From: Apteryx mantelli
Lineage: Eukaryota; Chordata; Aves; Apterygiformes; Apterygidae
Direction of reading: 5' to 3'
DNA length: 64,000 bases
Assembly: GCF_036417845.1 (NCBI RefSeq)
Contig: NC_089978.1
Span: 138,874,288 to 138,938,287, forward strand
Shown in pieces: positions 40,701 to 54,760 of this stretch; within the stretch, counting starts at the first letter, position 1, and each line of letters starts with the position of its first letter. The notes under the pieces were generated by a model. It did not search any database and was not told where the DNA came from. It saw only the letters and a list, made by a program, of their open reading frames with translations. Position numbers and translations under genes: made by a program.

Positions 40701-43269
40701 AGCGGAAGGGAGCCAACAAAATCTTACTGAAGGAAAGTTTTGACTTTGTAGCAGCTCATCCTTCATGGGCTTATCCAGCTGTTGGGCTCTCCCTTGAGAT
40801 TTCACTCAAGATCCTTCTCTCCTGCAAAACCCAGAAGAGATGCCTTGAAAGATGGATGGGGTAGTAGGTACACGTTTCATACTTTTATGTTTATTATAAA
40901 AAGTTTCCTTTTGCTGATTCCACAGGTGAAAATCTATGCAATTTTTATTTTGAAGTTACCAGGATCATGTCAAAAAGATAAAATTTAGGAAAGAGTTTAT
41001 GGGGATTTTTGGGGAGATATGGTCTTTGCTCAAGCTCCTTTCTGTTCTCACCATCTAGGTCCAGTATTTCTATATGTTTTTGACACTGGTTCTATATATT
41101 TCTGTTTATATATATAAATTTTTTTGCTGCTAACCTTAAAAATGTGTACTATTAGCATTAAGACCATTTATTTTTATATTTAAAGAATAAAAAAGCATAT
41201 TTCCTTCTCTACTATTCTTTACCTGTCAGTTCATCCACCTCCCCTTATGACAGCTAGGTGGCTTGCACACCATCCAAAAAAGTCAGTCATGCGGCAGACA
41301 CATTTCTCCATTGGTATTGCTCTTTCTTAAGCATGGCTCAGTCCCTTGTGATCTGCAGTACTGAGTCTAATCACTCCTGAGCAGAGATTTGTTTGGTAAA
41401 TATCAGCTGTGTTTCCTTGTATATCAAATTAGCAATAATTTACTTAGGGAAAATGTGATCATGAGTTATGGAGGGGAATCATGGCCTTTTTCCATCTTGG
41501 ATTTCAGTAGTCTTTTCCCTATTATCATCATTTGAGCAAAGCTTCCCTTTGAAGTGAAAGTAAGGGTGGGAAATGGCAAGCTGTAGGACTCTCTATAGAG
41601 TCTTCAAAACATCTGAACAAAAGCACCCTAGTATTGGCACTCTCACACCCTGACCATGAAAATCTCAAGAGTCCTATCAATTTAATTGGCACCATCAAAT
41701 TCCCAGTTCATTGAAAATTCAGGCCATGCACTGATGTACCTTAATAGGGATGAAAGTAGGCATCCCATTTTGTCCATAGACTATACAGACTTATTATAGT
41801 GCTTCTTCTGGTCTGTGTTACACCATGAATACAACTAATTTAAGCAGTGCCTCCAAAACAGTTATTGGCCACAATTTAAATCCTATTTGTATTCAAAACA
41901 CCATGAATAAATACATGTCATTAATAGAAAAGCATACTGTGTTCTCTCTGATCCTTTACAGGATTTTTTTTTTTAATGCTTTTGGGTCCCTCTGCACTTT
42001 GATGCTAATCTGTTGGGAGTGACCCTATACTTTGCACGAATAATCCTTCCTCTTGACAGACTGTGTACACTTCCTTCTCCAGATACGAAGCAATGAAATC
42101 TTTTCTTAGACAGAAAAATCCAAAAGCATTGCTAAAAATAGAGGTGAAAATACACAGGAATATAATTATTATCCAGCTGATACTGTTGCTGTAAATTAAA
42201 CGCATCTATTATTAAGATATTCCTATCATAAGTTGTGCAAACACCCCCTGAATTAGCTGATTAAAAAAAAAAAAGATTAAAGATAATACAGTGTGCATTG
42301 ACACTGATTGATAGCATGAATGCTTTCAAGATGAGTATGTGTCAGGAGTGTGGAAGGAGATTCAGGCTTAGATTTACAATGGCTTATGGCTGCAAAAATA
42401 ACCACTCTATGCTGGTCTACAAACAGTACCTGAATTCCCTCAGAAACTGGAAGGAAGGAAGGCAGTACTGTTGGAATTGGTTTGTGAATGTTGATGGAGA
42501 AGGTCTGTTTCTTCATTGCCCAGTGTTTTATTTAGCTACAGGTGTGTTTGTACAAACGTTAGTGGGAGTCTTTATGGCCTAAACAATTGAAAAGAAACCA
42601 AGAAGAGAACAACTGGATTTAGCCCTGAGAACACATTCTAGCCAACAGAGTAATACAGCAGAAACAGCAAGAGGGAACAGGTTAGTTAAATCATGGTGGT
42701 GTTCAAGTTCACTGATCTAAAATCCTGAATTCTTGAATAGCAGAGGTGATTTCTTGTTTGAATTCCTGACGCTACTTGAAGCTGCTGAGGAGTTTGAGAG
42801 GAAAGTAGAGAAGTTATGCCAGGTGAAAGATTAGCCTGCTTGCCACCTGAGACACCTGCAAGGCCTGAGCAGACAAGATGCCTCAGTGTAGACTGCTGAG
42901 ACAAACAAAGGTACATGCAAGCCCTGTCCTCCAGCCTTTGCTTGTATTCATCCTTTCCAACAGCACTGGCTTCTATCTCTTGGGGAAAGGACAAAGGACC
43001 TCAGAGGAACATGTTTAGTTTGGAAACCTAGGAGAGTTTAATATAAATTTCTATATGAGACCTTCTACCCATCACTGAAGATTAACACCAAGCTGCTTTA
43101 GGCCGTAGTGTTTGCAGAGACTGTAGTTATGTTAAAAGAGAGGTTGTTGGCCTTGGAAATGGTAGCACTGACTTTTTCTGACTGTAGCATGCCCAGCTCC
43201 TTTTCAGTCTTTCTATGGTCTCTCTGTCCCCTTCTCCCCTTCCATACTGCACCTTATATGACATGAGGG

Positions 43270-44960
43270 TGACATAAAAGATTAAGAGGGACTTGGACTC
43301 TGGCGATGAAATTTGTATTCTCTCTGGAGAGGGATGTCTGATAGAACACTGGGAAATGCTGGTTTGGCTGGGAGATGCTGAGAAATACAAGGAGAATGCT
43401 AAAGGAATGTCAAATGCAGAAGTACTGCAGAGGTGTGTGTGTGTAGGAATTTTGGCAGGATCCCAGGAAAAATGCTGCAGTAATATGTAATAGGACTGCT
43501 GAGGTGATAATGGAGTGAGGCCAGAGGCAACAATGGGGTGAAGAAAACAAGGTCTACTGTGAATCCCTAGTATATGAATGCAGTGGAGACAGGCCCTTGG
43601 GTTTTAAAGTCTTGTGTGACAGAACCCACATTTTAAAATGAACAGAGAATAGTTTGTTCTAAAACAATCAAGATGTGAATCCATCCTGCTGGGATGCTGC
43701 AAAGTGGAAGTATTTCAAACCAAATGAGTCTGGGAAGGAAAAAAGTAGGAGGGGGACTTGTATGAAGAATACAGAAAAAAATGCATGAGAAATATTTTCA
43801 TCTATATTTTTCAAATTCTCTCATTACTGTATTCTGTCTCCTGGATACCAATGCCAGAAGAGTGAGCTAGGGTGTTGGGGGAAATGGGGTAATGCTACAT
43901 TGAAGAGCTCCACAGAGAAACTTAGTCTTTACTGTTCGTGTTACCGTATTACCAAAAGGCCTTTATGAATCAAGACATTATTTGTTAGGAACTGTGTTTT
44001 ATTAAAAAAACAAACAAACAAAAAAAACCCCTCTCTACTCTGAAGAACAACTCATCTAAGGAATGAGCTATGGAAGAAAATATAAGAATTGGAAATGATA
44101 CTAGGGAAATCCGTTACACACATCAATATTAGGTAGAAATCATTGCAGAAGATTAGTAAGATGGAATTGGATTTTAGAGTATTTACTTCTGAAATACAAA
44201 ATGTTGAGCTGAATCTGTGGAGACAGTGCTAGGGAATTTAGCATTCTGATCCCCAATTTTTCTTAATGCAAGAAATATTTGCATGCTGCTAGAGGAATTC
44301 TTAGGCTCCCTGGTGTACTGCATGCCAGGGATATGCTGATGGCATGATGGAGAAATGGTTGCTCATTTTAGTGGAGGAAACTAGCAGGTAGGAGATACTG
44401 GGAGAATGTTAAAAAATATGAAGGAGTAAGCTGGGAAAATGTTAGTGACTTACTGTGGAGATGCTGGAAGCAATATAGTGGAGAGTCCAGTGGGATATTT
44501 TGTCAGTCAGGAAAAATGGCTGAAGGTAGGTGGGAGAAATGAGAGAGAAAACATAAGAAATATCTGGGGGAATGAAGGTATTGCAAAGGGGAGGACAGAG
44601 GAATAGTGGAGAGAGATTCCCTACTAAGTCAGAGCACTGACAGGAGATTTTATGGCAATGCTGGACAGAACAGGGTGAGTTCTATAATCCAGCCAGAAGT
44701 ACTTGCTCTCAAGAGAATGAAAGTTGTAACTTGATTTTACTCAGTTTAGGAAGACCCTTGTTGAGTGTTCTGAGACTGGACTCTGGTTCTAGCTCTACAG
44801 TGGGACAAGAATTAAAAAGGACAGGACTGGATGAGGACAGAGGATGGGTTGTGAAGAAAACACTGGAAGAATGTAGAAGCAATGTTAGGAGAAGATAGTG
44901 AATCTTGATCCTAGTGAAGTGGTGGAGGCAATTTTGCATAGGATGTTCTCAAAGTGATAT
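43270..44960 (+). repeat. Purine-biased tract, possible decayed minisatellite
   Basis: Much of this stretch is biased to A and G on the plus strand; the line 44521-44580 is about 80% purine. Similar words recur, such as GGAGATGCTG at 43371-43380 and 44457-44466, with variants GGGAAATGCTGG, GGGAGAATGTT and GGGAAAATGTTAG. This suggests an old, diverged tandem array, but no clean period was established by eye. Confidence 0.3.
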
Positions 44961-45459
44961 CATGGAAGCCATACTGGAGAAACCTGCCTTTCTATGAACA
45001 TGTGATAACTTAGAACCTGTCTTTTTCCTTTGTTAATATTTCTTGTATGATAAATTCTTTTTGAAGCAAGTGTAAAAAGAATACAAGATTCTTACAGTGT
45101 TTGCACCTGAAGCATGCTCAGAACAGATAAGGAGTTATGACTGCTATGTGTGCTACAGCAAAACTTTGGGCTCAAATCTCTTCACCTGTGAAAATCTGGC
45201 ATCTCATTTAATTTCTCAGAAACTTCAGGAGAACCACATAGTCACCTGTCTCTCAGTTTCAGGCTATTTTGAGACTAAACAAAACTGATTTATCATAGGA
45301 TCTTAATCCTTCAAAACTGTTGCAAGTTCTGTATATTCACTTTGAGTGGTCTCGTTGACCTTTGGGACAAGACTCTATGGACCATGGATTTCTGGCTTAA
45401 TATACTTTTGTACATTTGAGTGTATAAACAGAAGAAATGGATCATGTCTGACTTCTGCA

Positions 45460-45800
45460 GGTGTGAGGGAGCAGCAAGACAGGGCTATGTTGCAAAGGAA
45501 GGCAACCTGGGAGCTGAGCGTGACAGCAAGACCAGGAGGGGCTGTGACCTCACTGACAAGATGTGCAGTCCCACAGCACCCAAAGAACAGCAGAGCAGAT
45601 CCACTGATGGTAACCAAGGTCAGCCAGCAGGACAGTGATCACCAGACAAGTTTAGTTATGAGGCAGGACCAAGGTGAATATCAGCAAGAAACAATTCAAG
45701 GCACAGCATACCTACAGCATAGCTCAAACCGAGGGCAAGGACCTAAACTTAAATGCAGCTCTGGACCCAATGAGCAGGTGCATGGGTGAAGGCCCCAGTT
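45460..45800 (+). repeat. Unclassified G+C-richer repeat-like segment
   Basis: About 340 bases differ from their surroundings: fewer T, many CAGCAGG, ACCAAGGTCAGCCAGCAGG and CAAGACCAGGAGGGG words, and a long open frame by composition. The look is that of a dispersed repeat, possibly long-terminal-repeat derived, but I could not name a family or define ends. Confidence 0.25.
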
Positions 45801-47345
45801 GAGGCTTCTCTCAGCTTAGCTGTTTTTTCCAGCAGTGTGATACCAAGTTACACAGCTGCAACATACCAGAGCGTGCCTTGAACACAAGCAGGCAAAGCTG
45901 CGGATGTGGGGGAAAGTTGCAGTGGGGAGCTACAGAAAGAGATGGTTACAGGTTGTCAGGGCACTTAGAGCCTTTGTTACACTCAGGGTCCTTAAAGCAG
46001 GTTGCAGTACATGCAAAATAGAGGAATTAGGTTTTCAGAGACAGAACTCAATTTCAATAGCACATCCAGCAGGTGATCAAGATGAAAAGAATGGGCCAGC
46101 ACTGTAGGTAATATAAACTGATTTGTTTCATCACAGTCATGATCTCTGTGGGAAAATTATATATAACCTTTGTGTTTAAATGACTGTAATTAAGGCCAAA
46201 ATGTGATATTGTTGCATCATGAAGTTCAACCTCCTGCCTTTCTGGACTTCAGGAAATGATTTAGATAGAATCATGATGGACAGATTAGGAGAGAATCATG
46301 AAAGGAATTCCACTCTCTTCATTTGCAGATCAGTATAACTCTATAAATTACAGTGAACTGACTTTTACCTCACGCTACTGTACTTGAAAGAATTGTGTGT
46401 GCAATTCCTGGAACATGCTTTCATTAGCAAACAGCTTTTCTTCAAAACAGTTGTATTTGAGATGGATCTGAACTATTGAGCTCTTGATCCAGTTTCAGTT
46501 GCAGCAAAACATGGACATCATTCCAGAGCAACACTTAATCCAGAGTTGAGCAGGAGCTTGCTGCTGGAATTGAGTGCTTACTGTTAAAATTCAAGCACCC
46601 TAGAAATTAGTTTAGATTCATCTGTTTTGTAGATTATATGGTTACTGCATTTGTCCCTGGGAAGAGAGGGAATTATGTTTTTCCTGATCATTTAGTTGAA
46701 TACCCACAGTTCTTTGATTCCTTTCTTTAGAAACAGAATGACACACTTCCTGTAGATTTAAGCAGCTGTAACGTTAAAATCGTTAGGGAGTACAAGCAAA
46801 TCTTCATGTGCCTGCATTGAGTGCAGTTTGATCCCTGTTTTTTGCATTGGCACACTGGAAAAGGTTTTGTTTTCTACAGTGGTTGCTGATTGATGCTGAC
46901 ATTAGTATTTGACTGCCAGTGAAGGTTACTTGTTATCTCCCCAGGATCTCAGCGCATAAAATCATGGCAACAAACATTTAGATAAATAAAGGGGTTGGCT
47001 TGCTTCTGTTTTTTGCAAAGCCAAAATAAAACTAAGAGATAGAGTCAGATGGTGATGAAAGAGAATACAGATTGAACACATGGATTGAATAAGTAGTCAA
47101 CAGGCCCATTCCCTATTATGGAACGGGTATTTTGTTTCTTCAGTGTAGTGAATGACCACAAGACAAGGCATGGGAGCTGAAGGCATGAGCATTGTCAGTT
47201 CCACCGTCTGTGCAAAGGCTAGTTCCAAGAAAGGTATTTCCATTTTCTCCTCTGGGTCAGCAGAGATGGTTAAGTCACCTCTTATGGTTCTTCACACGGC
47301 CTGCACCCTGCTCATTTTCCTCTCCTCCCAGTGGGACTCAGGCAT

Positions 47346-47516
47346 TGCAAGAGGTTCCTGGAGGTGTTGGAATCTGTATCCTTGGAGGAGTTCAGAATTC
47401 AACTGTGCAAGCTGAACAACCCAATCTAGGTTTGGAGCTGGCCCTGCTTGGAGTGATGGGTTGGACTATAGACCTCCAGAGGTTTCTTCCAGCCTAAGTC
47501 ATTCTATGATTCATAA
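47346..47516 (+). mobile_element. CR1 LINE 3'-end fragment
   Basis: It shows the typical CR1 3' terminus: the GTTGGAATCTGTATCCTTGG block, the CAACCCAATCTAGG block, GGCCCTGCTTGGAGTGATGG, GACCTCCAGAGGTTTCTTCC, and an intact terminal ATTCTATGATTCAT near 47500. Retention of the terminal iteration makes the 3' boundary secure; the 5' end is truncated. Confidence 0.9.
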
Positions 47517-49367
47517 TATCTGCATGCTGCTTTTCTGTGCATAGACATACCAACAAGGTGCTTGTGAGCTTGGGCATCATCTTACTGAGCCCTGTTTTAA
47601 GGCACTTATACATTTTTTATCTGGCCAGAACTACATAATACCAAAGAGTACTGAGGAGCCTATTCAAGTCTTCGTCATGATCCACAGACCTTGAGATGTG
47701 TTAAACCCTTTTATGGCTTTTGCCTCCTTTTGATTCCCATATGAAATCAAGTCCTTACTGTATTGTATGGCATGCCTAGGCAAAGCATATACCTTTGTGT
47801 GTGTATGTGTTTTATTTAGTTTTAATTCAGTCCAATAAGTATTCAACTCAGAGTTCATTCTTTCAGTACAGAGCTGAAGAAAGTTTCTTCAGCAGAAGAA
47901 CCACACTTAGTAAAAAATGGGCTGTGTCACTTGCAGGATTGAATATGAGTTTGAATGCAACAAACCAGAGAGGGGTTAGATGGGCCTCTGGCGAGAAATG
48001 GCTGTCACTAATAGTGTATTCTACCATTTTTACTCATGCTGAATAAAACTGTTTTCCAAAAACAGCAGTGCATGAAGTAAAAAACTATGTACTGCTAGCT
48101 GTTTGAGGCCTGAAGGGCTCCTGAACAGTATTATTTGTTCCAGAGGGACCCAGTAATAGGTACTTCCTATCTGTGTGTATGCAGCTAATCATTTCTGCTG
48201 TAATATGTTAATAGAGGTTTGTTGCCCTTCCCACCAGTGCCATAGTACCTGTTCAGGAAAGGATATAATTTGTCATGTAACAAAGAATTTGAAAAGAGGT
48301 TTAAAATGTGATTTTTTTTAACCTTTATATTATCAGCCACATTTTCTTAAAAATGTTGCTATATTTTTTGCAACAGTCCATGTGAGAGGAGAAAAGACCT
48401 TATAGAAAACCTCAACTACTTATTGCCTTAGGCTAGTCGAAATGTTTTCCATTTTCTGCTTTGGAATGGTTCTTTACAATATGTTTTGCATCTTATTTAA
48501 GCAGTTAATGCTTGTTCATAGAGTTGTCTAAGCAGCAGTCATTTGGGGGCAGCAGGAAAATGAAAAAAATGCTTGAGGGGGAAATTGCACACAAAACCCA
48601 GAACACTTGGGCTTCTTTTGTCTGGGAAAAAAAATCAGTTTGGGTAAACAAAACATTTCACCCTATCTGCCTTTCTGAAACAACAAATATGAAAACTGGG
48701 CCCATTTTGTTTATTAGTCTGTTACCTTTCAGCATATGTTCATAAAAAGGGAAATATATTTCAAAGCATTTTTTTGTTGCAATATTGCAGACAAACCTAT
48801 TAAAATAGGTAGACTTATGCTGATACTTTTCCAAGTTTTTTAAATTCCTTTTTAGTTAAAACAATGTTTTGCAGATGCCACAAATCTACAAAATCTTCTA
48901 GTTGACTGAAACTTGGAATTTTTCAGAAGAAAAAATAGCCCCAAAGATCTTAGTTCTACTGGGAATTATTGGGGACATTATTATGACTACATCAAGGTGA
49001 GGGAGTTGCACTTAGTTTATGAGTACCTATCCAACCCCAAGGGTGTGCATCAGAGTGAACCACCCTTTCTTTCATGTTTTTTCCTGCTGAGCAGGCTATT
49101 ATTCTGCTCCTACCTGGAGTGAACTCACATACTCTCATATATGGCTGATTGGGATACAGGAAGAGGGACCAGGACTCTGGAACAAAGCAGAAACATATGA
49201 AATTGTCAGTGCAAGCACACTCTGCATACCTGGGATGGCTTTTTCAGTTCATAATGACAAGCTAGATGTTTTGCTCAGAGGCTATGTTCTGGGTGACCTC
49301 TTGAAAGACAAGAAACTGTTACTGTGGTTTATGCCAGTGTAGCTTCATTGAGTTCAGTGGCTTTAGT
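47517..49367. other. Intergenic, no gene recognised
   Basis: A/T-rich sequence with only short open frames. No RNA gene or further repeat was recognised. Confidence 0.5.
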
Positions 49368-49810
49368 GAAATCATAGACAGCCTTAGGTGGAAGGAGATG
49401 TCTGCAGGATGGGTACTCATTACAGTGCTGCACAACTCTCATGGGGAGAATTTCTTCATTACATCAAATTGTAATTTCCCATGTTGCAACTTGTGATCAT
49501 TGCTTCTTGTCTTTTTGCCATGCAACTGCAAGAAGAATCTGGCTACATCTTCTCTGTAGACCTCCCCTACCATCCCTCCTTTAGTTAGTGGAGAACAGTA
49601 ATCAAGTTCCCCCTAAGCTTTATCTTCTCCAGGCTGAGAGAACCCAGTTCTCTGTGTACATCATGTGCTCTCAGCCCTGAACATTCTCGTAGCCCTCTGC
49701 AGGTTGTGGCTGTCTGTCTTATATGAAGGGGCTCAAAACTGAACATAGTGCTTCAGATACTGCCTCGCAAGCACTGAATAGAGAGGCAGAACTTGCATTT
49801 TTACCATTTT
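49368..49810 (-). mobile_element. CR1 LINE 3' region, minus strand
   Basis: On the plus strand it begins with AATCATAGACAGCCTTAGG, the reversed CR1 terminus. The reversed 3' untranslated blocks follow: TTCTCCAGGCTGAGAGAACC, CAGTTCTCTG, CATTCTCGTAGCCCTCTGC and GAACATAGTGCTTCAGATAC. It is diverged, non-coding and 5' truncated near 49810. Confidence 0.82.
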
Positions 49811-52800
49811 TGCTTTCACTTAATTACCACTGATTAATAGGTAATTAATATGGTATTCAGTATTACGAAGTATGGGCTGTACTTTGGAATGTTCGTTGCT
49901 TAGATGCAGCAGTCACAAAAATTGTCATTGCAGCCGTAACTGCATTCATTTCTGGATCACTGCTCTGAGGTGTGATTCTTATACTGCTGCCTTCAAATCA
50001 ATAGCCAAATTCTAATCAACTGCAGCAGGAACAGATTTTTCAGAAGAGTGGTAAGAAACAAAACTAGAAAACTCATTGGTTCATACAGTTAGGACCTGTT
50101 TATTTAGTTTGGGTAGAAAGAATCAAATATTTACTCCCTGCTGAATATATCCACTATTGTTTTCAGTATAAGACTTCCAGTCATGCATGGCTTGAGGTGA
50201 CCCAGCGTGAACCCCATTGACAACAGTGGTGTTAAGATGCCTTCTGATCAGCGTGAATGGAGGCTCAGATGTGTTCATTCAGAGGGGGCCAGTACTGCTG
50301 AGATTACTGGGCAGTAGAAATGCATGAAGGATGGTCTTTTTTTCTCATCCACACATATGAGAAACCTGAGTTATCTGAATGGAATTGATAGTCCTGCTGA
50401 TGCAAATTCAAAGTAATTCTAAGATTGAAAGTCTGTCCTTTACAGCTACATGTCTGTTAGGGGCAGACAGCAGTGCATTTTTCATGTTGAAACAGAGGCA
50501 GAACTGTGTTCCTGAGCTGTAACATAAGAAGAGCTGTAATGAGCCCAAAAGAAGTTGGGAGAGTATTAGCTTACACAAGCTGCCAGAATCCATAACTGAT
50601 ACGGAGCAAAACAGTGTTTGTGTACTCTCTGTGCTTCATGTCCAGCAGCAAATCTCTTCACTCTCATGGCGATGGCCAGACTGAATAGACCTGAAGGGAC
50701 CTTTCATCACTTCTACCAATGTGTGACCCTTGTCCTGCTGCTGTTGTCAACAAAGGCTACATTTTCCATCACTTCTTTTCAAACAAATTGGACTGCCCTT
50801 TTTTCTTTTGCTAAACTAATCACCCATTAGAATGACAGACTAGCTAGATGGGAGGAAATAAAGGGAAATAAATATTGTATGCCAGACCATCCTGTATACA
50901 GGATAAACCCACAGAAGAGACAAACTCCATGACTTTGATGTCTGAAAATGTCTTTATTTAACAGAAGGGGGGGGGGGGTTGACATCCTCCTTTCAAACTC
51001 ACATTGATCTCCACAGAATGGGAAAATCTTCATTCTCTCCCAGGGAAGGTTTCTGGGAGCTGGGGAAGAAGAATGCAGTGCAGACTGTTCATACTGCTCT
51101 TGTAAGAGCCCCCAAAAGCACCTTCCTGCCCTCAGTGGCAAGTTATTCTGCATAAACCAAAAGTCGTTCCCCATGGGTCTTAGCCCTAAGCCCTTCCTGC
51201 TCAGTGAGTCCTTCTGCAAGCAAAACAGTTTCTAAACACTGCCTTCTGTGCGCTGAAGTAGCCCTACCCTACCAGTAATTTCACTGGGCTCTGTGCAGAT
51301 AGCTGTTCTCTTCAGGGCTGCTGGACTGTATCGTCTTTTAAAGCAAAGAGAAGGAGTGAGACATGGTGTTTGTTAGATACCATTAGCAGTCAGTCTTGCC
51401 CATTGACTTTCAGGGTTTGGTCGGAGCTTTTCACCACAGCCCTTCATTGAAAGCATCAGGAAGAATCTGGAGGCATTTTGCCTTACTCAAGCCCACAGTA
51501 CCTGTACAAATTCTGGATGTAATAATCATTACTGTGTATATGGACACCCCAGCTGTAGGAACAGGCTTAACCTGACGCTGCCCTCAGTTTACAGGTGGAA
51601 ACTGTGATACAGAGAGACTAAACAAAACATTTCTGAGGGCCCAATGGCTCAGTTGCTATTGAGTATTTAAGGACCTCAGTCCCATTGGTAAGGTCCATTT
51701 TCAAAAGTTTTTTAAGCATCCAAGAGCGTAAATGCAGTGAAAGGTGGAAAGGTTTAGACTTCAGACTAATTATGTTGGATCTGAAGGTTTCACAGTCACT
51801 CAGGTGAGTATGATGATTGCTTAAATCCTATGATGATTTGCTTTGTGCCTATGATTGTTTAAAGATTGCTTAGAGATACTTGATTTAAAGAATTAGGTAC
51901 CTTCAAGAATCTCACTTTAAGTCCCTTGACTTTAGCCAAGGTCCTTTACCCTGAGTTGGTACTTGCCTGTAAAGCATATTGCTCTTAGCTGAGTGTAATT
52001 CTAATAGCAAGAAATAATAAAACAAGGTGACAGGTGTCTTGGTGAAAGTAAGGATGCCGTCAATGGGATTATATTTCTTGTCTGTCTTCCTATAAATATT
52101 AAAAAAAAAAAAAATCAGTGCTTTACTAGTTCAGCCTGTGTATTATTTATTGTGCAAACCCATTTCCCTTAAGAAAGGTAAGCCTGAGCCAGCTGTCTAA
52201 ATCAAGCTGTGACTTCATTTTTCTTTGCAGGAAGAAAAAAACCCAAAAAGTCTCCCCAGCAGCAGGCTAATTTAAGATTACATGACCAGTATTTTCATAA
52301 TAGGTTCATATGATGAGAGAAGCATGGGATTACTCTAGTGTGTTTAATCACTGATTCTGGGTGACTGATACCACCAAGATGGTACCTTGGTGTCTTGATG
52401 CTACCAAAATGCTTAAAGTGATGCAAGACTTTCAGGACTGAAAGATGTACATGCTGGTAATGCTAGTATTTGTTGGAAACTCTTCTTTGGAGGATGATTA
52501 ACTTCTTGGTAATGAATTGAAACTGTGTTGATGTGACTCAAAATGAACTCTTATCTAGATAAGATTGGGGCTTATTGCTTGCATGTTTTAGTCTAGTCTT
52601 CTCTTTGATTTCAGTCTGGGCACAGTTCTCTTCTGTGTTGAAGGACCTCTCCAGAGGCAAAAAAGGCCTGTTTCTATGGCAGTCTTGTGCCAGAATACAA
52701 GCAGGCAAATACAGTTCTGCTCTATCCTCTTGGACATTTATGAACACAAACACTTGGACAGAAGTGATTTTGGGACTCTAAGATTTATCTATCAACCTAT

Positions 52801-54351
52801 CTTTATTAGAAATTTTAACCACTTCTCTTTCTTTCTCAGCTATATTACTGTCTAAGCAGAAGACTTCCAAAGGAACAACAATTGACCTGGGAAAGTCTGT
52901 TTCACTTTCACAAAGAGCTGGGCAAAAGATTGTCCTGCTTTTGAAACCTTCCCCATTATTAGTGATGGGTGTATTTATATTCTAAGTTTTGCATAAATTC
53001 TTTGATGCTTGAGTATGGGTTTTTGATGTGGACCTACCTATGGCTTACAGCACATTTGGGTGTAATCATTGCAGGAGGGGTGGTGGTGTTGGAAATCTTT
53101 TAATCCAGGAGAGAGAATCAAGTCTACACTGTCTGTATTTCAGAAGATTTCATTTCCTGGGAAAGAAGACATTTAAAGTCTCTGAGCTAAATAATTACAT
53201 AGCAGTTCCTGTAGACTGAAGTACTACTACTACTACTACTAAAATCATTTGGGATAACAATTCAATCCATGTTTACCCATGTTACAATTATTGATAGATA
53301 AAAATGCCTTACCATTGAAGAAAACTTTTGGTCAGATTCATCCTTAGCATGAGTAAGCATATCTATATTAGATTTAAGATATTGGCAACCATATATAGCA
53401 TCAGTGTATTTGGCCCTTCTGGTCTTCTTTTTTTGCTTTGTGTGCCACATGTGAGACAGTGGTTAAGCCAGTGATGCTTCTGGGTACATAGTAAGGAGTT
53501 GTTACAGAGTAACTAATAGCTGTTCCAACAGCTGTTCCAACAGCAACAGTTACACAACATTGACTTTTACTTACATAGTACTGAATATCCCAGCATCACC
53601 TTTTCAAAGGTACACCTTTATATCTGTGCCTCATCATGCAGGGAAGCTTGTAATCTGATTTATCCTTAGTTCAGAAAAGAAGATTTTGTTGTCAGGGTGG
53701 TTCTTCATTTCTACCCTGAGAGTTCTGGAAATCATTTCAGCCCTTCTAGCTCAAGTTTGCTCAAAGTTTATTGTCCCTTTTATTCTACCTGACCTGAAGA
53801 AATAAATCAAAGGGAAATCTCAGAAAGCGGATTTCTTTGTGGGTCTCACCAAAAGTTTGTTCCTTGTTATGTTGTGAGTGGGTAGATCCAAGTTTGCTCA
53901 TACATGACCTGTACTTTATGTCTGGATGGAGCTGTTTCACAAAGCTAGAGTGTTGATTGTATTGAGCAGTTAGAGGTTCAAACCAAACCAGTAACATTGT
54001 CTTATAAACATCTGGAAGATGGTCAGCATCAGCCCCAAAGGGTGACTTAACTTAAAACTGCATAATACTAGTTTTGTAGGACTAGTCCCTCTCAGGGATA
54101 AGGAGATGGCTTTGCAAACGTGCCATGTGTACATCAGCTATGTCTTGCCCTGCTGAGACTGGATCAGGGAGAAGATGTGGAGAAACATTTTGTGTGCACT
54201 GAGGTCTGATACACAGACTTTCCTCCTATGTGCTATATTAACATAGATGATAGAGAATGGTATTGAAATTGTGTGTAGGCTGTAGTTTCCATTTTAAGCC
54301 TACTGATGACATTTTACGTATTCTGTATTATGGTGGTATATTTTTATTATT
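49811..54351. other. Intergenic, no gene recognised
   Basis: No supported gene. It holds a 12-base G run (50967-50978), a 13-base A run near 52100, a (TAC)6 array (53222-53240) and two perfect copies of a 12-base unit, AGCTGTTCCAAC (53518-53541). A small stem, CACCAAG/CTTGGTG, lies near 52370-52395. Confidence 0.5.
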
Positions 54352-54760
54352 GTGGAATCACAGAATAACAGGCTGGAAAGGACCTTTAGAGGTCACATGG
54401 TCCAACACCTGCTCAAAGTTGGATGAACTTCAGAGATCCAATTTCAAAGCTAGATGAGATAGCTCTGGACCTTATCCAGCTGAACTTTGAATATTTCAAA
54501 GCATGGAGATCCCACAGTTCTCTGGGCAACTTATTTCAGTGCTGAACCACTTGGAAGATGATTTTTTTTTCCTTTATATCTAAGTTAAATTTCACTTTTT
54601 GCAATCTGTGACCTCATCTGCTGTGTGCCTCTGAGGAGAATCTGTCTCCCTCCTTTCTGTAATCTGCCAATAGGCTGGGGAAGTCAACAACCAGATCCCC
54701 TCTCCCTGAGCCTGCTCTTCCTCAGACTGAGTAAATCAGGCTCCCTCAGTGTGGGGTTAA
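54352..54760 (-). mobile_element. CR1 LINE 3' region, minus strand
   Basis: The reversed CR1 end is clear on the plus strand: GGAATCACAGAATAACAGG, GGAAAGGACCTTTAGAGGTC, the CATGGTCCAACACCTGCTCA block, then the reversed untranslated blocks including TCTTCCTCAGACTGAGTAAA and CAGGCTCCCTCAG. Non-coding, 5' truncated copy. Confidence 0.9.

Larger units (their letters stand above)
37771..47345. other. Intergenic, no gene recognised
   Basis: No supported coding gene. Candidate frames, such as 45346-45789, lack recognisable domains. The interval contains the purine-rich tract and the unclassified segment listed separately. Confidence 0.45.

Noticed and set aside
45346..45789. 147-codon plus-strand open frame
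   Set aside because: Its length follows from the T-poor composition of the unclassified segment. No domain or conserved motif was recognised.
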